This document shows, one piece after another, positions 60,569-64,000 of a stretch of 64,000 bases of DNA. Under the pieces are notes generated by a model. It did no database searches. It saw nothing but the letters and a program-made list of their open reading frames with translations, and was not told the origin of the DNA. The DNA lies in NCBI GenBank assembly GCA_900240875.1, contig OESE01000183.1:124001-188000 (forward strand), given 5' to 3'. Position 1 is the first letter of the stretch. The number at the start of each line of letters is the position of its first letter. This stretch comes from Crithidia expoeki. Lineage: Eukaryota > Euglenozoa > Kinetoplastea > Trypanosomatida > Trypanosomatidae. The translations under genes were made by a program, and so were the position numbers.

Positions 60569-62128
60569 AGAAGCATCCGCGCCGCCTGTGAGCATGCCTA
60601 CGCGTGTGCTTACACGTTTGTTTTGCCTTGTGTTCCTGCACAAGTTCGAATGTCTTTTTTCCTTGTGTTTTTTTTTTAGTTTCAAGATTGGTGTTTTGGC
60701 GGTTTTTGGTTGTCTATGTTCTTGCAATCCGTTTATCTAAAGTCCTTACTCGCCTTCTCTCACTCGAGGAGTTCTGGTCGTGAGATATATGAGTATCCCC
60801 CCTGTCTTGTTCCGGCCTTTTTTTTAGTTTTGCTCGCTTTGGTCACGCAGCTCTGTCGACGGCCCGGAAAACTGAGCGCTTCAAGCCCCCCCAGGTCTGG
60901 CTGTGTTAGGGAAACAACAGGGGTCGGTTTGACGGCATACGGCGCAGCCTAGGGATACAACTGTTTTTCCTTCTTTTTAACGACTATGGGGTTTTTCCTA
61001 AATATAAATCGCTTGCTTGTTTTCCGGTGGTGCCTGTGTGTCGTGGCGGTGGAGTTGCCCAAAAGAACTTCCTACCATTTTCTTTATGTTGCCACTTCGT
61101 CAAGTAGCCGCGTTGGTGTACAGTTTCGCCAAATTGCAGCTTCCTTTCTTTTCAGGCATCGTTTCCCTTGCAGTTTGAGCTGTAGTTTACATTGAAAGCC
61201 GTTGGACACTTGCTCCCTCAGTGAAAAACGGTTTAATAAAACCAGCAAATTGCTTTGACAACACGATGTAAGGCGAGAGTTAGCGAGGAAAGGGGTGAGA
61301 GAAAGAGAGGGAGAGACAACTATTCATTGATACATGCGTTTCATTTCATGCCGCATTTCTTCTAATTCAATTAACTCAACTTAGCCTTTGTGCTACACGT
61401 ATCAGAGAAAAACGAAATAAAGAGGAAGCGGAATACGTGTCGCAAGGTAAACTGCACACTTCCTGTTTAACGCAGAGCGTTCGGTGCGAGAGCAAAGCAA
61501 TGCTTGGGCTTTTCTAGGAAAAGCGCTCTCAATGGCTTTTTCTCAGAGTTATCTACATATATGACAGCGATAGAGTTTCGTAGGCACTCTTTGTCCCGCT
61601 CGTAGGCTTGTACCTTCGAAATGGAAAGTAGTTAGCGGTAACCTTCTGAAAGGTGATCCTGCAGCTGCGAGAAGTTGTTTGCTTTATTGGAAGTGCGCGT
61701 TTTCCTTGCGTCCCCCGGCTCGTTTTCAACTCTACTGTTCGTCATCTCGCTTTCTTCCTTTTTCTTTTACGTTTTGTAACCCGCTGGGTGCTTCTGAGCT
61801 GCGCCACTGCATCGTCGCCGCACTCACGTGGCGCATTACACACACATCCACGACTGCATTGCAATTCGAAACACCTTTCCCCATTAGAGAAAACTGTATT
61901 TTCTTCCCCTCTTAACTCGTTTTGCTTCCCTGTGCTGTGAAGTTTGTATCGTACCGTTCCTTCTTGTATCCTCTAATAGCCCCCACAAGTGTAACTTGCT
62001 TCCTGTTCGCGTGACGGCACGCAGGTAAAAAGCTAAGGTATTTCTTTCTTCGTGAAGAAATAGTCCAACTGCTTGCAGTTTACGACTATCCTACATTTCC
62101 CCTTTCTTATTTCCAATACAAGAAGAAA
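60569..62128. other. Spacer before V-ATPase subunit A
   Basis: About 1.56 kb, T-rich, no gene seen. Confidence 0.6.
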
Positions 62129-63961
62129 ATGGCTCGCGATCAGCACGCTTTTGAGTCGGAACAGCAGATGGGCTCTGTCAAGGCCGTCTCCGGTCCAGTC
62201 GTCATCGCCGAAAATATGAGCGGCAGTGCGATGTACGAGCTGGTGCAGGTCGGCTCCTTCCGTCTGGTGGGCGAGATTATTCGTTTGGAGGGCGACACGG
62301 CCACGATTCAGGTTTACGAGGAAACCGGCGGCCTCACCGTTGGCGACCCGGTCTACTGTACCGGCAAGCCCCTATCCCTCGAGCTGGGTCCCGGTATCAT
62401 GTCGGAGATCTTCGATGGTATTCAGCGTCCCCTCGACACTATTTACCAGATGGTGCAGAACGTGTTCATTCCGAAAGGTGTCCAGGTGCGCGCCCTCAAC
62501 GCGCACAAGCAGTGGGACTTCACCCCGACGGTGAGGGTGGGCGACATCGTAACCGGCGGTGACATCCTCGGCTCTGTCGTGGAGAATTCGCTGATGAGCA
62601 ACCACAGCATCATGGTGCCGCCGAACATGCAGGGCCGCGTGACGTCGGTGCAGCCCGGCGGCAACTACACGCTCGACGACGACGTGGTGGAGATTGAGCA
62701 CAACGGCAAGAAGAAGTCGCTGCGCCTCATGCACCGCTGGCCCGTGCGAACGCCGCGCCCCGTTGCGGAGAAGGAGTCGGGCAACCATCCTCTGCTGACT
62801 GGCCAGCGTGTGCTGGACGCTCTCTTCCCCTCCGTGCAGGGAGGCACATGCTCCATTCCCGGCGCCTTCGGCTGCGGTAAGACTGTCATCAGTCAGGCGT
62901 TGTCCAAGTACTCCAACTCCGACTGCGTCATCTACGTTGGTTGCGGCGAGCGTGGTAACGAGATGGCGGAGGTGCTGATGGAGTTCCCGACGCTGACCAC
63001 CGTCATCGACGGCCGCGAGGAGTCAATTATGAAGCGCACGTGTCTGGTGGCGAACACGTCGAACATGCCCGTCGCTGCCCGTGAGGCTTCTATCTACACC
63101 GGCATCACCCTCGCCGAGTACTATCGTGATATGGGCAAGCACATTGCCATGATGGCCGACTCCACCTCTCGCTGGGCTGAGGCCCTGCGTGAGATTTCCG
63201 GTCGTTTGGCTGAGATGCCGGCCGATGGCGGTTACCCGGCCTACCTCAGCGCCCGTCTTGCCTCTTTCTACGAGCGCGCCGGCCTCGTCACGTGCATCGG
63301 TGGCCCGAAGCGTCAGGGCTCTGTCACGATCGTCGGCGCTGTCTCGCCGCCAGGCGGTGACTTCTCCGATCCTGTGACATCCGCTACGCTGTCGATTGTG
63401 CAGGTCTTCTGGGGTCTCGAGAAGCGCCTCGCTCAGCGCAAGCACTTCCCGTCCGTCAACTGGCTCATCTCATACTCAAAGTACCTCAACGCCCTCGAGC
63501 CCTTCTTCAACACCTTCGACTCAGACTACATGCGTCTGCGCGCCGTCGTTTCCGAGATTCTGCAGCGCGAGGAGGAGCTGCAGGAGATTGTGCAGTTGGT
63601 AGGCAAGGACTCTCTCTCCGAGTCGGATAAGATTATCCTGGAGGTGGCCAAGGTGATTCGTGAGGAGTTTCTGCAGCAGAACGCATTCACCCCGTACGAC
63701 AAGTTCTGCCCACTTTACAAGACGTGCTGGATGCTGCGCAACATCGTCACCTTTTACGAGGAGGCCCAGCGCGTTGTGGCCGAGTCGGCTGGCGACCATA
63801 AGATTACGTGGAATTACATCCGCGAGAAGATCCCGACCATCTACACCGGTCTGACCGAAATGAAGTTCCGCGATCCGATCGAGGGTGAGGAGGCGAACAT
63901 CGACTACTTCAAGAAGCAGAACGAGGAGATCATCACCGCCTTCAACTCTCTCCTGCAGTAA
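62129..63961 (+). CDS. VMA1: V-type H+-ATPase catalytic subunit A
   Basis: 610 residues, close to the usual 617. It has the N-terminal beta-barrel, the non-homologous insertion (about 110-215), then Walker A GAFGCGKT at 245-252, [18 protein letters not shown] and [20 protein letters not shown], the last being the catalytic signature of the family. It hydrolyses ATP in the V1 sector to pump protons into acidocalcisomes, lysosomes and other acidic organelles. No intein is present, in contrast to some yeast genes. Codons are strongly GC-ending. The frame is complete, ending 39 bases before the window end. Assignment is firm. Confidence 0.98.
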   Translation: MARDQHAFESEQQMGSVKAVSGPVVIAENMSGSAMYELVQVGSFRLVGEIIRLEGDTATIQVYEETGGLTVGDPVYCTGKPLSLELGPGIMSEIFDGIQRPLDTIYQMVQNVFIPKGVQVRALNAHKQWDFTPTVRVGDIVTGGDILGSVVENSLMSNHSIMVPPNMQGRVTSVQPGGNYTLDDDVVEIEHNGKKKSLRLMHRWPVRTPRPVAEKESGNHPLLTGQRVLDALFPSVQGGTCSIPGAFGCGKTVISQALSKYSNSDCVIYVGCGERGNEMAEVLMEFPTLTTVIDGREESIMKRTCLVANTSNMPVAAREASIYTGITLAEYYRDMGKHIAMMADSTSRWAEALREISGRLAEMPADGGYPAYLSARLASFYERAGLVTCIGGPKRQGSVTIVGAVSPPGGDFSDPVTSATLSIVQVFWGLEKRLAQRKHFPSVNWLISYSKYLNALEPFFNTFDSDYMRLRAVVSEILQREEELQEIVQLVGKDSLSESDKIILEVAKVIREEFLQQNAFTPYDKFCPLYKTCWMLRNIVTFYEEAQRVVAESAGDHKITWNYIREKIPTIYTGLTEMKFRDPIEGEEANIDYFKKQNEEIITAFNSLLQ

Positions 63962-64000
63962 GGTTGTGGTGAACGAGAGAGAGAGAACTGATTCACTTGC

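Overview
This window looks like nuclear DNA of a trypanosomatid (Kinetoplastea). Every convincing protein gene, from base 492 to base 63961, lies on the + strand. No gene shows a cis-intron. Genes are separated by T-rich stretches ending in AG, as expected for spliced-leader acceptor sites, and several products are typical of the group (PEX1 of the glycosome import machinery, RuvB-like 1, PI4K III beta, a LicD-like protein, a CID/CCCH zinc-finger protein). The tRNA-Tyr gene carries an 11-nt intron, as known in trypanosomes. Base composition is moderate, with long AT-rich spacers. The species cannot be named from sequence alone. No CRISPR, retroelement or virus-like element was seen.

Layout. 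0.5-13.2 kb: a CID + CCCH + RanBP2-type zinc-finger protein, a tandem pair of amidinotransferase-fold (CtlX-like) hydrolases, a TPR protein with a probable mitochondrial presequence, RUVBL1, and a SET-domain protein whose hallmark motifs are altered. 13.8-16.7 kb: PEX1. 17.1-17.75 kb: five tRNA genes on both strands (Asn-, Tyr-, Arg-, Pro+, Asn+), flanked by C-rich tracts; this may be a boundary between transcription units. 18.6-24.4 kb: a 1948-residue helical solenoid-like protein with AT-leaning codon use. 25-46.3 kb: a LicD-like membrane protein, a PDCD2/TSR4-like ribosome-assembly protein, an ankyrin protein, a large Ala/Glu coiled-coil membrane protein, a large unknown protein, PI4K III beta, adenosine kinase, an LYR-motif protein, and a TGL-type patatin-like protein lacking its catalytic serine. 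47.1-55.5 kb: two tandem pairs, first of calcineurin-like/ASM-like phosphodiesterases (A, A') and then of small single-pass membrane proteins (B, B'). 57.2-64 kb: ribosomal protein eL21, a TM9 (nonaspanin) protein and V-ATPase subunit A.

The most unusual part is 47-56 kb. In both pairs the two copies share an almost identical core (about 1.2 kb in A/A', 225 bp in B/B') with unrelated DNA on both sides, so the N-terminal leaders, C-terminal tails and UTRs differ. Both A copies are broken as written, in different places: A has an out-of-frame leader and an early in-frame TGA before a hydrophobic tail, and A' has a single-base frameshift. This looks like gene conversion among members of a larger family, or partly a collapsed or erroneous assembly.

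Other items worth a look: the two probable pseudoenzymes (SET and patatin), the changed substrate loop in the first amidinotransferase, a GC-rich island with nested inverted repeats near 58.0-58.2 kb, and the C-rich, tRNA-bearing boundary at 16.9-18.0 kb.
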